From Streptomyces griseochromogenes (GTDB lineage: Bacteria > Actinomycetota > Actinomycetes > Streptomycetales > Streptomycetaceae): a DNA stretch of 64,000 nt. Where the stretch lies: assembly GCF_001542625.1 (NCBI RefSeq), contig NZ_CP016279.1, forward strand, positions 7,750,001-7,814,000. The letters are read 5' to 3'. Below, piece after piece: positions 11,801-20,153 of the stretch. The notes beneath the pieces are model-generated. The model was given only the letters and a program-made list of their open reading frames with translations, was not told the DNA's origin and ran no database searches. Made by a program: the position numbers and the translations under genes. Position 1 is the stretch's first letter; each line of letters starts with the position of its first letter.

Positions 11801-13594
11801 GGCGAGGCGCCGCTCGGCCTCGTGGGCGCGCTCGGCCGCGGTCGCCGCGTCCGCGGCGCGGGCCGCGGTCAGCTCCGCGCGGGACTCGGCGGAGGCCGCC
11901 TCGCGGGCGTGCTCGGTCACCTTGCGGGCGGCCTCCCGAGCCGCGTCCCAGGCGGCCACGGCCGTCTTCTCGGCGTCGCTGGCGGCGAGCGCGGCGCGGG
12001 CCGGGTCGGCGTCCGGGGCGCTGTCGTCGAGCCAGCCCGCACGGACCGCCTCGGCGGTCTCCTGCTCGACCTCGGCGAGGCGCTGGCGCAGATGCCCGGC
12101 CTCGCTGCGGGCGCGCTGCGCCTCGGTGGCTGCGGCGGTGGAGTCCCGGTAGGCGCTGTCGCTGACCTCCTGGAGGGCGGCGGAACGCTCCTCCTCCTCG
12201 TTGGCGAGGGCCTCGGCACTCCCGGTGGCCGAGTGCAGGGCCCGTACGAGGTCCACGGCGGCCTTGGCGCGGGCGGCGAGCGCGGGCGCGGCGTCCCGCT
12301 CGGCCTCCTGGATGGCGGCGGACACGCGCGCGACCCGGTCGGCGGCGGCGCGGTGGCGCAGCACGGACTCGGCGGCCTGCCAGGCGGCGTGCAGGGTGCG
12401 CGCGTCGGCGAGCTCGCGCTTCTGCGCGGCGGCGGACTTCTCGGCCGCGGCGAGCGCCAGGGAGGCGTGCCGGTAGGCGAGTTCGGCAGCGATCAGGGCG
12501 CTGCGCTCCCGCGCGCCCTCGGAGTGCGTGACCGCGTAGGCGGCGGCCGTGACGCGCTGGGCGAGATCGGCGGCCCGCACCCGCTCCCGCACGGCCCGCG
12601 CGGACAGCCGCCGGACCTGCGTGCGGGTGCGTCGCTCGGCGCCGGCGTGGATGTCACGCGCACCCGCACGCGCCTCGGCGGCCTGGACGATCCGGCCGAG
12701 CAGATCGACCGAGCCCGCGGTGAAGTCCCGTTCGGCGATCAGCTCGGTGCGCCGGCCCAGCTTGTTCCCGAAGCCGCTGACGAGGTCGGCGAGACCGTCG
12801 GTGTCGCGGGTGTCGGTGACGGCGCGCAGCAGCAGATCGGTGAAGTCGGAGTCCTTCTTGACCGCGAAGAGACCGGCCGCCTCGCCCTCGTCGGCGTTCA
12901 TCTCCCGCTGGTAGCGGAAGAGTTCGGGGTCGAGGCCGAGGTCGCCGAGGTGCTCGATCCAGCGGTCGTGGATCTCCTCCCAGTGCACCTCCAGATGCGG
13001 GTAGGCCTTGCCCGCCTCCATGAGGGCGTCGCGGAAGCCCTTCATGGTGCGGCGGCGTCCCTGGGCGCCCGAGGCACCCTCGACGGGCGGCCGTACGGCG
13101 GTGGACTCGGCGACGGGCAGGTTGTCCAGGCTGAGGCCGGGGCCGGGCCGGAAGGAGTACCAGGCCTCGGCGAACTTGCGCGGGTCGTTGGAGACCTGGC
13201 GCCCGCGCCACTCGCTGACCTTGCCGACGACGACGCATTCGCCGGTCTGCACGTGCTGCCACTCCAGCGCCACGTGGCCGCAGTCGTCGGCGAGCAGGAA
13301 CTTGCGCAGCACGCCGGAGCTGGCGCCGCCGAGGGTGTTGCGGTGGCCCGGCAGCATCACCGAGAAGATCAGCTTCAGCAGTACGGACTTGCCGCCGCCG
13401 TTCTCCAGGAACAGCACGCCCGCGGGCGCGGGGCGGCGCGGCGGGCCGGTCGGCTCCTCCTCGAAGAACTCCGCCTGGGTGGGCGCCGGGTCGGGCACGG
13501 GCTCGCCCACACCCCGCAGGTCAAGCACGGTGTCGGCGTAGCGCGCACCGGCGGGCCCGATGGAGTAGAGGCGGACCCGGGACAGCTCGTACAT
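8891..13594 (-). CDS. SMC-like coiled-coil ATPase (JetC/MksF-like)
   Basis: A 1,567-aa ATPase with the head - long coiled coil - head layout of SMC/MukB/JetC proteins. Walker A is LENGGGKSVLLK at residues 63-74, preceded by a 30-residue Pro/Glu-rich insert (29-58). Roughly residues 330-1330 are Ala/Glu/Arg heptad-rich coiled coil, with a Pro/Gly/Asp-rich break near 600-650. At the C-terminal head are the ABC signature FSGGQ (1435-1439) and a Walker B-like LFLDN (1470-1474) followed by PIGRAN, so Asn stands where the catalytic Glu usually is. Starts at ATG 13594, 40 bp after the accessory-subunit gene. Probable role: DNA loop-extruding complex in plasmid restriction or chromosome organisation. 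Family placement is from architecture, not search. Confidence 0.8.
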   Translation of the reverse strand: MYELSRVRLYSIGPAGARYADTVLDLRGVGEPVPDPAPTQAEFFEEEPTGPPRRPAPAGVLFLENGGGKSVLLKLIFSVMLPGHRNTLGGASSGVLRKFLLADDCGHVALEWQHVQTGECVVVGKVSEWRGRQVSNDPRKFAEAWYSFRPGPGLSLDNLPVAESTAVRPPVEGASGAQGRRRTMKGFRDALMEAGKAYPHLEVHWEEIHDRWIEHLGDLGLDPELFRYQREMNADEGEAAGLFAVKKDSDFTDLLLRAVTDTRDTDGLADLVSGFGNKLGRRTELIAERDFTAGSVDLLGRIVQAAEARAGARDIHAGAERRTRTQVRRLSARAVRERVRAADLAQRVTAAAYAVTHSEGARERSALIAAELAYRHASLALAAAEKSAAAQKRELADARTLHAAWQAAESVLRHRAAADRVARVSAAIQEAERDAAPALAARAKAAVDLVRALHSATGSAEALANEEEERSAALQEVSDSAYRDSTAAATEAQRARSEAGHLRQRLAEVEQETAEAVRAGWLDDSAPDADPARAALAASDAEKTAVAAWDAAREAARKVTEHAREAASAESRAELTAARAADAATAAERAHEAERRLAESLATEERLAELLNLPGAVGAGRPGVPAPRSGDDDTSDDRTGLAAGGHGAPGAHTGTADAGASGASDEGPVTPEELDRFADELRELLDDAVSTAERHLFDLRTAAADDARILGALGDGGLLPPGPDVLATVEFLGEHGIPALPGWRYLAQAVDPADHARVLAARPELVDGVIITDPDTHARAREALSEAALLPRSAVAVGTAAALLAPTPAPDATPSDVFLVPPNPAMHDEHAADEERQTLRARATERDEEIRALAARLGKDRELAARLASWRTGCPAGRLTELAEAAQEARAFAEEAEAELAEARTARAEAEESAAEAVQVRDERQESAQKARRAADALAGLAFRLRERAGWQVKLRELADEAAESEARAQVCLERARAADEDRRAAQRAADDARRTARALRAERSEIAGAPDDVQEDGADAPKTSLPALREAYRAASQVYEKVGVGADLRAEQARAESDESAARAELDRLSNKVRTRAEQLLQSPDGSDGPSRQAAAARAEELVQLLETRMSTASEQLGRLRGEAERHAPEDGEAHTELPEELVPRDAEHAQALLRTATAELASRTEALAEAREAHAELLEAHRAAEDAASGFDEIAAMLRDLLREHAVEEEQEEPEPYPGSLEEARHSAAEARRSLRGCAADLAAAESAVREASDVLVRHANSTRYEQVRTPARQQIRELPASALPEHAQKWADAFAPRLRVLTDELAQLERNRDSIVDRLRGLVESALATLRSAQRLSRLPEGLGEWSGQEFLRIRFEEPDQATLTERLGEVIDDATRAAVKKNSDLRRDGMSLLLRGVAAALQPKGVAVEILKPDAVLRAERVPVGQMGDVFSGGQLLTAAIALYCTMAALRSNDRGRDKQRHAGTLFLDNPIGRANATYLLELQRAVSDALGVQLLYTTGLFDTTALAEFPLVIRLRNDADLRAGLKYISVEEHLRPGLPQQAQTGEAVHSEITATRMYKRPA

Positions 13595-13634
13595 GGCGGA
13601 CTCTCGTCAGTCTTCTGGCAGATCGGGGAGGTGT

Positions 13635-14525
13635 TCAGGAGTGCGACGGCGCGTGGAACGGCAGCCCGGCGTCGGCCACCAGGTCCAGGTCGTCGGTCCC
13701 CTCGGCGGGCAGCAGGCTGGCCGTGCCGTCGGTGACCGGGACGACGCCCAGCTCCAGCAGTTCGGCCAGCGCGGCGCTGCCGGCCATGTCGCGCACCTGG
13801 AGCTGGTAGCGCGCCGTGGTGCGGTAGGTGCCTCCGTGCTCGTCTCCGGTGCGCTGCAGGAACCCCGAGTCGGTGAGGAAGGCCACGGCCTTGGCCACGA
13901 TGCCCGTGGTGGAGGCGGCCGGCCGGCGCGCGTCCTTGGTGGCGCCGGTCGCGCTGCGTCTGGCCCAGATCCGCCAGGCCGCCTCCAGCCCGGGTGCGTC
14001 GGTCGCCGGGTCGGTGTTCTCGCCCTGCTCCTCGGCGCGCTCCTCCAGGCGGCGGCAGGCCTGCCGGACGAAGGCGTCGACCCCGTTGACGGTCACCCGG
14101 CCGATGTAGGAGTCGTCGGCCAGGTCCTCGGGACGCGGGAACGCCAGCGCGGCGACGGCGAGATGGGCAAGACCGTGCAGGAACCGGTCTCCGGAGTCGG
14201 CGGCGGTGCGACGCGCGTAGTCGCCCATCCGGACGGCGAACACCGAGTCCTCGGCGGCCGTCACGGCCATCCCCGCGCGCGGGGAGACCTCCAGCACGAC
14301 GAGCCCGAGACCTGCGGCGACGGCGTCCGCGAGCCGGGCGAACGGCGGGTCGTCGCGGTAGCGGCGCAGCAGCTCCGTGTACTCCTGGTCGCGCGCGGGC
14401 TGCAGCTTGGGCTGCAGCCCGAAGGCGACGAGCCGCGCCGCGTCGGCGGCGTCGGCCGGGGTGACGGCGGCGGTCGCCGGCGCGGCGGGGGTCTCCGCCT
14501 CACTCCACTCGACGTGCTCGCTCAC
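13635..14525 (-). CDS. SMC-module accessory subunit (JetB/MksE-like)
   Basis: A 296-aa protein with two likely winged-helix regions (VAAGLGLVVLEVSPRAGMAV near residue 70; STTGIVAKAVAFLTDSGFLQR near 210), matching the small accessory subunits (KITE-type, MukE/MksE/JetB) that bind the kleisin in bacterial SMC complexes. The GTG at 14525 is chosen because AAGGAG sits 8 nt upstream; the open frame extends further 5' only through the intergenic repeat. Lies between the kleisin-like and ATPase genes in the canonical A-B-C order. Assignment rests on position, size and fold impression. Confidence 0.65.
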   Translation of the reverse strand: MSEHVEWSEAETPAAPATAAVTPADAADAARLVAFGLQPKLQPARDQEYTELLRRYRDDPPFARLADAVAAGLGLVVLEVSPRAGMAVTAAEDSVFAVRMGDYARRTAADSGDRFLHGLAHLAVAALAFPRPEDLADDSYIGRVTVNGVDAFVRQACRRLEERAEEQGENTDPATDAPGLEAAWRIWARRSATGATKDARRPAASTTGIVAKAVAFLTDSGFLQRTGDEHGGTYRTTARYQLQVRDMAGSAALAELLELGVVPVTDGTASLLPAEGTDDLDLVADAGLPFHAPSHS

Positions 14526-14572
14526 GGACACAACTCCTTGCTCTTGAAACTGAGGGAGGGCGCAGCTCCCCA

Positions 14573-14641
14573 AGGGGCGCGGGGCCACATAAATCTGCGG
14601 CTTCGCCGCGGGGCGCGGACGGCCACGACGGAGCCGCAGGC
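14573..14641 (+). repeat. Streptomyces-type intergenic repeat, copy 1
   Basis: In the 133-bp gap between the accessory and kleisin-like genes. Core elements GGGGCGCGGGGCC and a tight hairpin GCGGCTTCGCCGC (14597-14609) followed by GGGGC. The same elements occur inverted at 16265-16345, on the other side of the kleisin-like gene. Such short GC-rich palindromic repeats are common between Streptomyces genes and may act as RNA hairpins. Confidence 0.55.
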
Positions 14642-14658
14642 ACCCTCCGGCGGAACCA

Positions 14659-16185
14659 TCACGCGGCCTCCGTCCGGTCCGCCGCCATTCCCGCCGCATC
14701 CAGCAACGCGGTTCCCACGATCAGATCGGCCCCGCCGAACTCGGGATCCTCCAGCTCGGTCCCGTCGTCCACGGCGAACAACAGCTTCTCCTCGCCCTGG
14801 CGGTACGCGGTACCGACCGCCGGGCTGGCCGCGTGCACGGCCAGCAACGCGACCAGGTACGGAAGATCGGGATCCTGCCTGCGCGCCTCCGTCAGCAGCC
14901 CGGACAGCCTCCGCGGCGCATCGGAGGGCAGATCCAGCAGCTCCATGGCGGCAGCCAGCTGTTCTTCGCTGAACCGGCTGTCGTCGGGCGTCGCGATCAG
15001 GTCGGGTTCGGGCATCTCCGCGCCAAGGTGCTCCCGCTCCACCGGAGGCGTCAGCAGTATGTCGACGAGGTCGCCCACCCGTACGGACACCGGCGTACGC
15101 AGCCCCGTGCCGTGCGCGAAGAAGGCGTCCGTGACCCGGATCGCCTGTTCCAGGGGCAGCGGCAGCAGCGGCGCGACCAGGTGGCCGTAGAGGTCTGTCC
15201 CGGACGTGGTCATGGGGGTGGCGAAGGCCTGCCGGTCCTGTTCGGCGCGGAACAGGGGGCCGGCCTCCAGGAGGCGCGACTGAAGCTGGGTGTGCCGCCG
15301 GATGCAGTCCTTGACGATGTCGACCAGCTCGGCGGCGCGGCGCTTGTGCTCGGGCTCCTCGGTCTCGTCGCGGGCCTTGCGGATGTTGGTGAGGATCGCG
15401 TTCTCGTGGCGGTAGCGGTCGGCCACGTGGTCCAGGGCCTCGGTGATCATGTCGGGTACGGCGTTGAGCCAGTCCACCGCGCGGACGTTGCGCCGGGTGG
15501 CGTCCAGGGCGCGGCGCAGGGTCTCCGAGTACTGCACGGTGCGGTAGCGGGCCTGCTCCGCGGCGAGCTGGGCATCGGCCAGGCGGCCGCGGCTGATCAG
15601 CACCTCCAGCTTGACCTCGGCGGCGATCTGGGCGCTGGTGACGTCGGTGTCCAGGGCGCCGACCAGGACGTTGACCGCTTCGTCGGTGGTGCGGAGGTAG
15701 ACGGTGCCGCCGGGGCCCGGGACTTCCTCGATCAGCTTGAAGTCGTAGTCACGGCGGACATATGTGCCGTCCTGCGCGAAGGTGCCGTACACGGCGCGGA
15801 AACCGCGGTCCACGCTGCCGACGTTGATCAGGTTCTCCAGGACCCAGCGGGCCACGCGCTCGTGCTCGGCGATGGGCCGGTGCGGGGCCTGGGCGGCGAT
15901 GCGCGGGACGAGCCGGGCCACGATCTGCTCGTGGTCGGCGCCGGTGTCGAAGTCCATGTTCAGCGTGACCAGGTCGATGGCGGCCAGGGCCACCTCGGCC
16001 ATGCCGTACACCGAGTACTCGCCGGCCAGATTGGCCTTGCGCGCATCCAGGTCGTGCAGCGGCGCCGTGCAGGCGAGCGCGCGCAGCCGCCGCGCCAGCC
16101 CCTCGTCGGCGGCCGGGCCCGGTGCCGGGCGCGGCCCCGCGCTGAGCTGGGGCGGAACACGGTCCGTCGATGCAGGCGAAGTCAC
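14659..16185 (-). CDS. Kleisin-like subunit of the SMC module (JetA/MksB-like)
   Basis: A 508-aa mostly helical protein whose position (first gene), size and helical pattern fit the kleisin subunit of Wadjet JetABC or MksBEF complexes. A winged-helix-like N-terminal part (ALACTAPLHDLDARKANL, AEVALAAIDLV) is followed by a long central helical stretch (DALDATRRNVRAVDW to KARDETEEPEHKRRAAELVD) and a C-terminal domain. The start is taken as GTG 16185. No ribosome binding site is present, but TAGTCT lies 7 nt upstream, so the transcript may be leaderless. Probably the first gene of the three-gene transcription unit. Confidence in kleisin identity is moderate; in the gene itself, high. Confidence 0.7.
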   Translation of the reverse strand: MTSPASTDRVPPQLSAGPRPAPGPAADEGLARRLRALACTAPLHDLDARKANLAGEYSVYGMAEVALAAIDLVTLNMDFDTGADHEQIVARLVPRIAAQAPHRPIAEHERVARWVLENLINVGSVDRGFRAVYGTFAQDGTYVRRDYDFKLIEEVPGPGGTVYLRTTDEAVNVLVGALDTDVTSAQIAAEVKLEVLISRGRLADAQLAAEQARYRTVQYSETLRRALDATRRNVRAVDWLNAVPDMITEALDHVADRYRHENAILTNIRKARDETEEPEHKRRAAELVDIVKDCIRRHTQLQSRLLEAGPLFRAEQDRQAFATPMTTSGTDLYGHLVAPLLPLPLEQAIRVTDAFFAHGTGLRTPVSVRVGDLVDILLTPPVEREHLGAEMPEPDLIATPDDSRFSEEQLAAAMELLDLPSDAPRRLSGLLTEARRQDPDLPYLVALLAVHAASPAVGTAYRQGEEKLLFAVDDGTELEDPEFGGADLIVGTALLDAAGMAADRTEAA

Positions 16186-16192
16186 GGTGCAC

Positions 16193-16198
16193 AGACTA
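16193..16198 (-). promoter_or_regulatory. Possible -10 box for a leaderless kleisin-like transcript
   Basis: On the minus strand TAGTCT (TANNNT type) ends 7 nt before the GTG start codon, placing transcription start at the codon itself. No Shine-Dalgarno sequence is within range (GGAGG is 16 nt away). A matching -35 box is not clear. Confidence 0.4.
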
Positions 16199-16264
16199 GG
16201 TCCTCCGTCTGACAACAGCCCAAACGACGCAGAGCGGCTCCGCCGGGAGGGCAGGACACCGCAG

Positions 16265-16345
16265 TCGTTTCCGGGTGCGAGCCGCCCGTGGCCGGTCGGG
16301 CCCCGCGGCGAAGCCGCCTGGGGATGCGGCCCCGCGCCCGCTACG
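16265..16345 (-). repeat. Streptomyces-type intergenic repeat, copy 2 (inverted relative to copy 1)
   Basis: Contains GCGGCGAAGCCGC (16304-16316), the reverse complement of the hairpin in copy 1, and GGGCGCGGGGCCGCAT on the minus strand. It lies between the GntR stop and the kleisin-like start, so the two copies flank the kleisin-like gene. May also serve as the GntR transcript's terminator. Confidence 0.5.
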
Positions 16346-17042
16346 GGGCGGTTTCCTCCCCCACCCGTCGCAGGTACACCTCCACAACCCGCTGCAGGGA
16401 GTCGGAGAGGTAGGTCTCCAGCAGCCGCTCCGCCGCCGCGCAGTCCCCGGCCTGCAGCGCCTGGAGGATCTGGCGGTTGCGGGCGAGGTAGGGCTCGTGC
16501 AGCCGACGCGGGTCGTCCACCACATGGAAGGCGAGCCGCAGCTCGGCGAAGACGCTGCGCATCAGCTCGTCGGTGCGTTCGCTGCCGGCCAGCGCGACCA
16601 GTTCCCGGTGGAAGTGGATGTTGGCCGTACCCAGTGCTTTCCAGTCGTTCTCGTGGGTGGCCAGCTGTCCCTCGGTGACAGCGGCGGTCAGCCCTTCGAG
16701 GGCGTAAGGCGGCTCGCCCAGACCGCGGACGACGGCGCACTCGACCAGCGTCCGGGTGCGGTAGATGTCCTCGACGTCCTCCACGGTCAGGACCCGGACG
16801 AAGACGCCGCGGTTGAGTTCGTGGACGAGCAGCCGCTCGTGGGTGAGCAGCCGGAACGCCTCGCGCAGGGTGTTGCGGGAGACGCCGAGCGCGCCGCCGA
16901 TGGCGTCCTCCGACAGACGGGTGCCCGGTGGGAAATAGCCGTCGGCGATACGGGTCCTGAGGATGTCGGAGACCCGTTCGGCGGTGCTGGTGCGCCCCAG
17001 GAGGGCGCGGTCGTCGGCCAGTCCCGTCAGCTGCTCTGCCAT
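16341..17042 (-). CDS. GntR-family (FadR/FCD subfamily) transcription regulator
   Basis: A 233-aa regulator. The N-terminal winged helix (ERVSDILRTRIADGYFPPGT, LSEDAIGGALGVSRNTLREA, residues about 22-75) has the classic GntR recognition helix; the all-helical FCD effector domain (about 85-215) keeps candidate metal ligands in NIHFHRELVALAGS and the later RLHEPYLARNR. FCD regulators bind small carboxylates. The gene diverges from the MFS-DUF1445-pxpABC operon and a perfect 19-bp palindrome lies between them, so it most likely represses that operon, with 5-oxoproline, glutamate or a similar acid as inducer (inferred). Confidence 0.93.
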   Translation of the reverse strand: MAEQLTGLADDRALLGRTSTAERVSDILRTRIADGYFPPGTRLSEDAIGGALGVSRNTLREAFRLLTHERLLVHELNRGVFVRVLTVEDVEDIYRTRTLVECAVVRGLGEPPYALEGLTAAVTEGQLATHENDWKALGTANIHFHRELVALAGSERTDELMRSVFAELRLAFHVVDDPRRLHEPYLARNRQILQALQAGDCAAAERLLETYLSDSLQRVVEVYLRRVGEETAP

Positions 17043-17090
17043 GCCCGGAATTCAATCGCAGACCCAGGAGCGATACAACGCAGGTATTGA

Positions 17091-17109
17091 AGGATCGTTG
17101 AACGATCCT
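17091..17109. promoter_or_regulatory. Putative GntR operator, perfect 19-bp palindrome
   Basis: AGGATCGTT-G-AACGATCCT is a perfect inverted repeat with 9-bp arms around a single base, in the 148-bp gap between the divergent GntR gene (start 17042) and the MFS gene (start 17191). Overlapping direct repeats TTGAAGGATC / TTGAACGATC add to the symmetry. Position and symmetry make it the obvious binding site for a dimeric GntR protein controlling both directions. Confidence 0.75.
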
Positions 17110-17190
17110 CTACGGTGCTCCGCACGGAAGAGCTTCCGCACGGCACTGCTCAGTCCCCCGCACCCTTCGTCCCCCTTCTGCGAGGTGCCC

Positions 17191-18510
17191 ATGAGCACGA
17201 CCCCTCCACCACGCTCCGTGACCTCCGGCATACGACCGGCCCGGGCCGAACGCGACGCCGAGGACGGCGCGTTCGGCTGGCTGCGCGCCCTCGGCCCGCG
17301 CGGCCGGCATGCCTTCGCCGGTGCTTTCGGCGGATATGCCCTGGATTCCTACGACTACTTCACCCTGCCGCTGAGCATGGTGGCGCTCTCGGCGTACTTC
17401 GGCCTGGACAGCGGCCAGACCGGTCTTTTCACCACCGTCACGCTGGTGGTCTCCGCGGTCGGCGGTGCCGTGGCGGGCGTGGTGGCGGACCGGGTGGGCC
17501 GGGTGCGGGCGCTGATGATCACGGTGATCACCTACGCCGTGTTCACCGTGGCCTGCGGTTTCGCGCCGAACTACGAGACGCTGCTGGTCTTCCGCGCCCT
17601 GCAGGGCCTCGGTTTCGGCGGCGAATGGGCGGTCGGGGCGATCCTGGTCGCCGAGTACGCGAGTGCGCGGCACCGGGGCCGCACCATCGGGGCGATCCAG
17701 AGTTCCTGGGCGGTCGGCTGGGCCCTGGCCGCGATCGTCTACACACTGGTCTTCTCCTTCGCGGGCGACGACCTGGCCTGGCGCGTCATGTTCTGGACCG
17801 GAGCCCTGCCCGCGCTCCTCGTGGTGTGGCTGCGCCGCCGGGTGCACGACGCGCCGGAGGCGGCGGCGGCCCGTGAACAGAGCCCGCAGCGCGGCTCGTT
17901 CACGGCGATCTTCCGCCCCGGTACGGACGGCGATCCGGGCCTGCTGCGTACGACGGTCTTCGCGGGCCTGCTGTCCACGGGCGTGCAGGGCGGCTACTAC
18001 ACGCTGGCGACCTGGGTGCCGACGTACCTGAAGACCGAGCGCGGCCTGTCCGTCGTCGGCACCGGCGGCTATCTGACCTTCCTGATCTCCGGCGCCTTCC
18101 TCGGCTACCTGACCGGCGGCTATCTGACCGACCGGCTGGGCCGGCGCCGCACCATCTGGCTGTTCGCGCTGCTGTCGGCGATCTGCGTCCTGGCGTACGC
18201 GAACATCCCGCACGGCGCCGACACCCTGCTGCTGGTGCTCGGTTTCCCGCTCGGCTTCTGCATGTCGGCGATCTTCAGCGGCTTCGGCTCCTATCTCAGC
18301 GAGCTGTACCCGACGGCGGTGCGCGGCACCGGGCAGGGCTTCACGTACAACACGGGCCGCGCGGTGGGCGCGGTCTTCCCGACCCTGGTGGGCTTCCTGG
18401 CCGACAGCTGGGGCGTGGGCGGTGCGCTGGTCTTCGGCGCGATCGGCTACGGGCTCGCGGCGCTGGCGCTGCTCGGGCTGCCCGAGACGCGCGGGAAGGA
18501 ACTCACGTGA
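17191..18510 (+). CDS. MFS transporter, probable carboxylate/5-oxoproline uptake
   Basis: A 439-aa transporter with about 12 membrane helices. The cytoplasmic loop motif [10 protein letters not shown] is present after helix 2, and its counterpart [10 protein letters not shown] in the second half. [14 protein letters not shown] in helix 4 is like metabolite:H+ symporters of the aromatic-acid/carboxylate type. ATG 17191 follows GAGGTG. First gene of a tightly packed operon with the D-glutamate cyclase-type gene (GTGA overlap) and pxpABC, which points to import of 5-oxoproline or a precursor; the actual substrate cannot be read from sequence. Confidence 0.88.
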   Translation: MSTTPPPRSVTSGIRPARAERDAEDGAFGWLRALGPRGRHAFAGAFGGYALDSYDYFTLPLSMVALSAYFGLDSGQTGLFTTVTLVVSAVGGAVAGVVADRVGRVRALMITVITYAVFTVACGFAPNYETLLVFRALQGLGFGGEWAVGAILVAEYASARHRGRTIGAIQSSWAVGWALAAIVYTLVFSFAGDDLAWRVMFWTGALPALLVVWLRRRVHDAPEAAAAREQSPQRGSFTAIFRPGTDGDPGLLRTTVFAGLLSTGVQGGYYTLATWVPTYLKTERGLSVVGTGGYLTFLISGAFLGYLTGGYLTDRLGRRRTIWLFALLSAICVLAYANIPHGADTLLLVLGFPLGFCMSAIFSGFGSYLSELYPTAVRGTGQGFTYNTGRAVGAVFPTLVGFLADSWGVGGALVFGAIGYGLAALALLGLPETRGKELT

Positions 18511-19346
18511 TGCGGGTGGACCGTTCCGGGGACCGGCCGGTGACCCTCGTCGACACGCACGCGCACGCGTGGAGCCCGGAAACCGCGCGGGCCCGCTTCA
18601 GGGAGGGCCTCGCGGGCCCTACGGCGGGCGTCGCGGCGGGCCACACACAGGCCAACCTGATAGCAGTCCCGGCCGACTGGGCGTACGACATGCTGCTGTT
18701 CTGCCAGCGCAACCCGAAGCCGTGCCCGGTGCTCGACGTCACGGACGCCGGTTCGCCCACGACCGTGCTCGCGGACGGCGCCGACCTGCGCACCGATCTG
18801 CCGCGCTACCGGGTGTGGCACCACGGCGAGCTGGTCGAGGAGCCCACGGACGTGCGGGCGCACTGGCGGGACGACCTGGTGTCGTTCCTGCTCGGCTGCA
18901 GCTTCACCTTCGAATGGGCGCTGGCCGGGGCGGGCGTCCCGATCCGGCATCTCGAGCAGGGCCGCAACGTGCCGATGTACACGACCGACCGCCTGTGCCG
19001 TCCGGCGGGCCGGCTGCGCGGACCGATGGTGGTGTCGATGCGCCCGGTGCCGCCCGGGCAGGTGCGCACCGCGATCCGGGAGAGCGGCCTGCTGCCGGCC
19101 GTGCACGGCGGCCCGGTGCACTGCGGCGATCCCGGGGAGCTCGGCATCGAGGACCTCGGCCGGCCCGATTTCGGCGACCCGGTGGAGGCCGCGCCCGGGG
19201 ACGTCCCGGTGTTCTGGGCGTGCGGGGTGACCCCGCAGGCGGCGGTGATGGCCTCCCGGCCGCCGTTCGCCCTCACCCACGCACCGGGCCGGATGTTCCT
19301 GACCGACGTCCGCGACGAGCAGTACCGGGTGGCCGGCGTCGACTGA
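18507..19346 (+). CDS. DUF1445 putative hydro-lyase / D-glutamate cyclase-type protein
   Basis: A 279-aa member of the DUF1445 family (bacterial YcsI-type; the mammalian DGLUCY D-glutamate cyclase carries the same domain). Family hallmarks: [37 protein letters not shown] and [12 protein letters not shown]. In mammals DGLUCY turns D-glutamate into 5-oxo-D-proline. Here the gene sits between a transporter and pxpABC, so a step feeding 5-oxoproline metabolism is likely. The N-terminal [17 protein letters not shown] is the common entry helix. GTG 18507 overlaps the MFS stop; ATG 18510 is an equally good start. Confidence 0.88.
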   Translation: MMRVDRSGDRPVTLVDTHAHAWSPETARARFREGLAGPTAGVAAGHTQANLIAVPADWAYDMLLFCQRNPKPCPVLDVTDAGSPTTVLADGADLRTDLPRYRVWHHGELVEEPTDVRAHWRDDLVSFLLGCSFTFEWALAGAGVPIRHLEQGRNVPMYTTDRLCRPAGRLRGPMVVSMRPVPPGQVRTAIRESGLLPAVHGGPVHCGDPGELGIEDLGRPDFGDPVEAAPGDVPVFWACGVTPQAAVMASRPPFALTHAPGRMFLTDVRDEQYRVAGVD

Positions 19347-19394
19347 CGCCGGCACGCACCGCACACGACACGAGGACCGGAGACACGGAGGACC

Positions 19395-20153
19395 ATGACC
19401 GCGATCGATCTGAACGCCGACCTCGGCGAGGGCTTCGGCCGCTGGCGGCTGACCGACGACGAACAGCTGCTGTCCGTCGTCACCAGTGCCAACGTGGCCT
19501 GTGGGTTCCACGCCGGGGACGCGGCCACCATGCGTCGGGTGTGCGAGCTGGCAGTCGAGCGAGGGGTGACGATCGGCGCGCAGGTCTCCTACCGGGACCT
19601 CGCCGGGTTCGGGCGGCGCGCGATGGACGTGCCGCCCGCCGAACTGACGGCCGAAGTGGCCTATCAGATCGGCGCCCTGGAGGTGTTCGCCCGGGCGGCC
19701 GGCGCGCGCGTGGCGTACGTCAAGCCGCACGGCGCGCTCTACAACCGGGTCGTGCACGACGAGGAGCAGGCGCGCGCGGTGGTCGAGGGCGTGCTGCTGG
19801 CGGACGCCTCGCTGCCGGTGCTGGGCCTGCCCGGCTCGCTCCTGCTGGAACTGGCCGGGAAAGCGGGCCTGCCGGCCGTGGCCGAGGCGTTCGCGGACCG
19901 CGCCTACACCGACGAGGGCACGCTGGTGCCGCGCGGCCGGGACGGCGCCGTGGTGACCGACCCGGACGCGGTCGTGGAGCGCTCGGTGAGCCTCGCGCGC
20001 TTCGGCGCGGTCGTCGCGCACTCCGGCGCGCGCATCCGGATGCGCGCCCGCTCCCTGTGTCTGCACGGCGACACGCCCGGCGCCGTGGATCTGGCTCGCC
20101 GGGTGCGCGAGCAGCTGACGGCGGCGGGTGTGCGGGTGGAGGCCTTCGCATGA
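19395..20153 (+). CDS. pxpA: 5-oxoprolinase subunit PxpA (LamB/YcsF family)
   Basis: A 252-aa protein with the family signature DLNADLGEGFGRW at the N-terminus, SANVACGFHAGD, and the KPHGALYN loop near residue 115; IRMRARSLCLHGDTPGAV closes the barrel. PxpA is the catalytic TIM-barrel-like subunit of the prokaryotic ATP-dependent 5-oxoprolinase PxpABC, which converts 5-oxo-L-proline to L-glutamate. ATG 19395 follows GGAGG. Its stop overlaps pxpB in an ATGA. Confidence 0.96.
   Translation: MTAIDLNADLGEGFGRWRLTDDEQLLSVVTSANVACGFHAGDAATMRRVCELAVERGVTIGAQVSYRDLAGFGRRAMDVPPAELTAEVAYQIGALEVFARAAGARVAYVKPHGALYNRVVHDEEQARAVVEGVLLADASLPVLGLPGSLLLELAGKAGLPAVAEAFADRAYTDEGTLVPRGRDGAVVTDPDAVVERSVSLARFGAVVAHSGARIRMRARSLCLHGDTPGAVDLARRVREQLTAAGVRVEAFA

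Noticed and set aside
8846..13735. 1,629-codon plus-strand frame opposite the SMC-like gene
   Set aside because: Antisense to a coiled-coil gene rich in Ala/Glu/Arg codons, which gives few stops on the other strand. No motif and no ribosome binding site.
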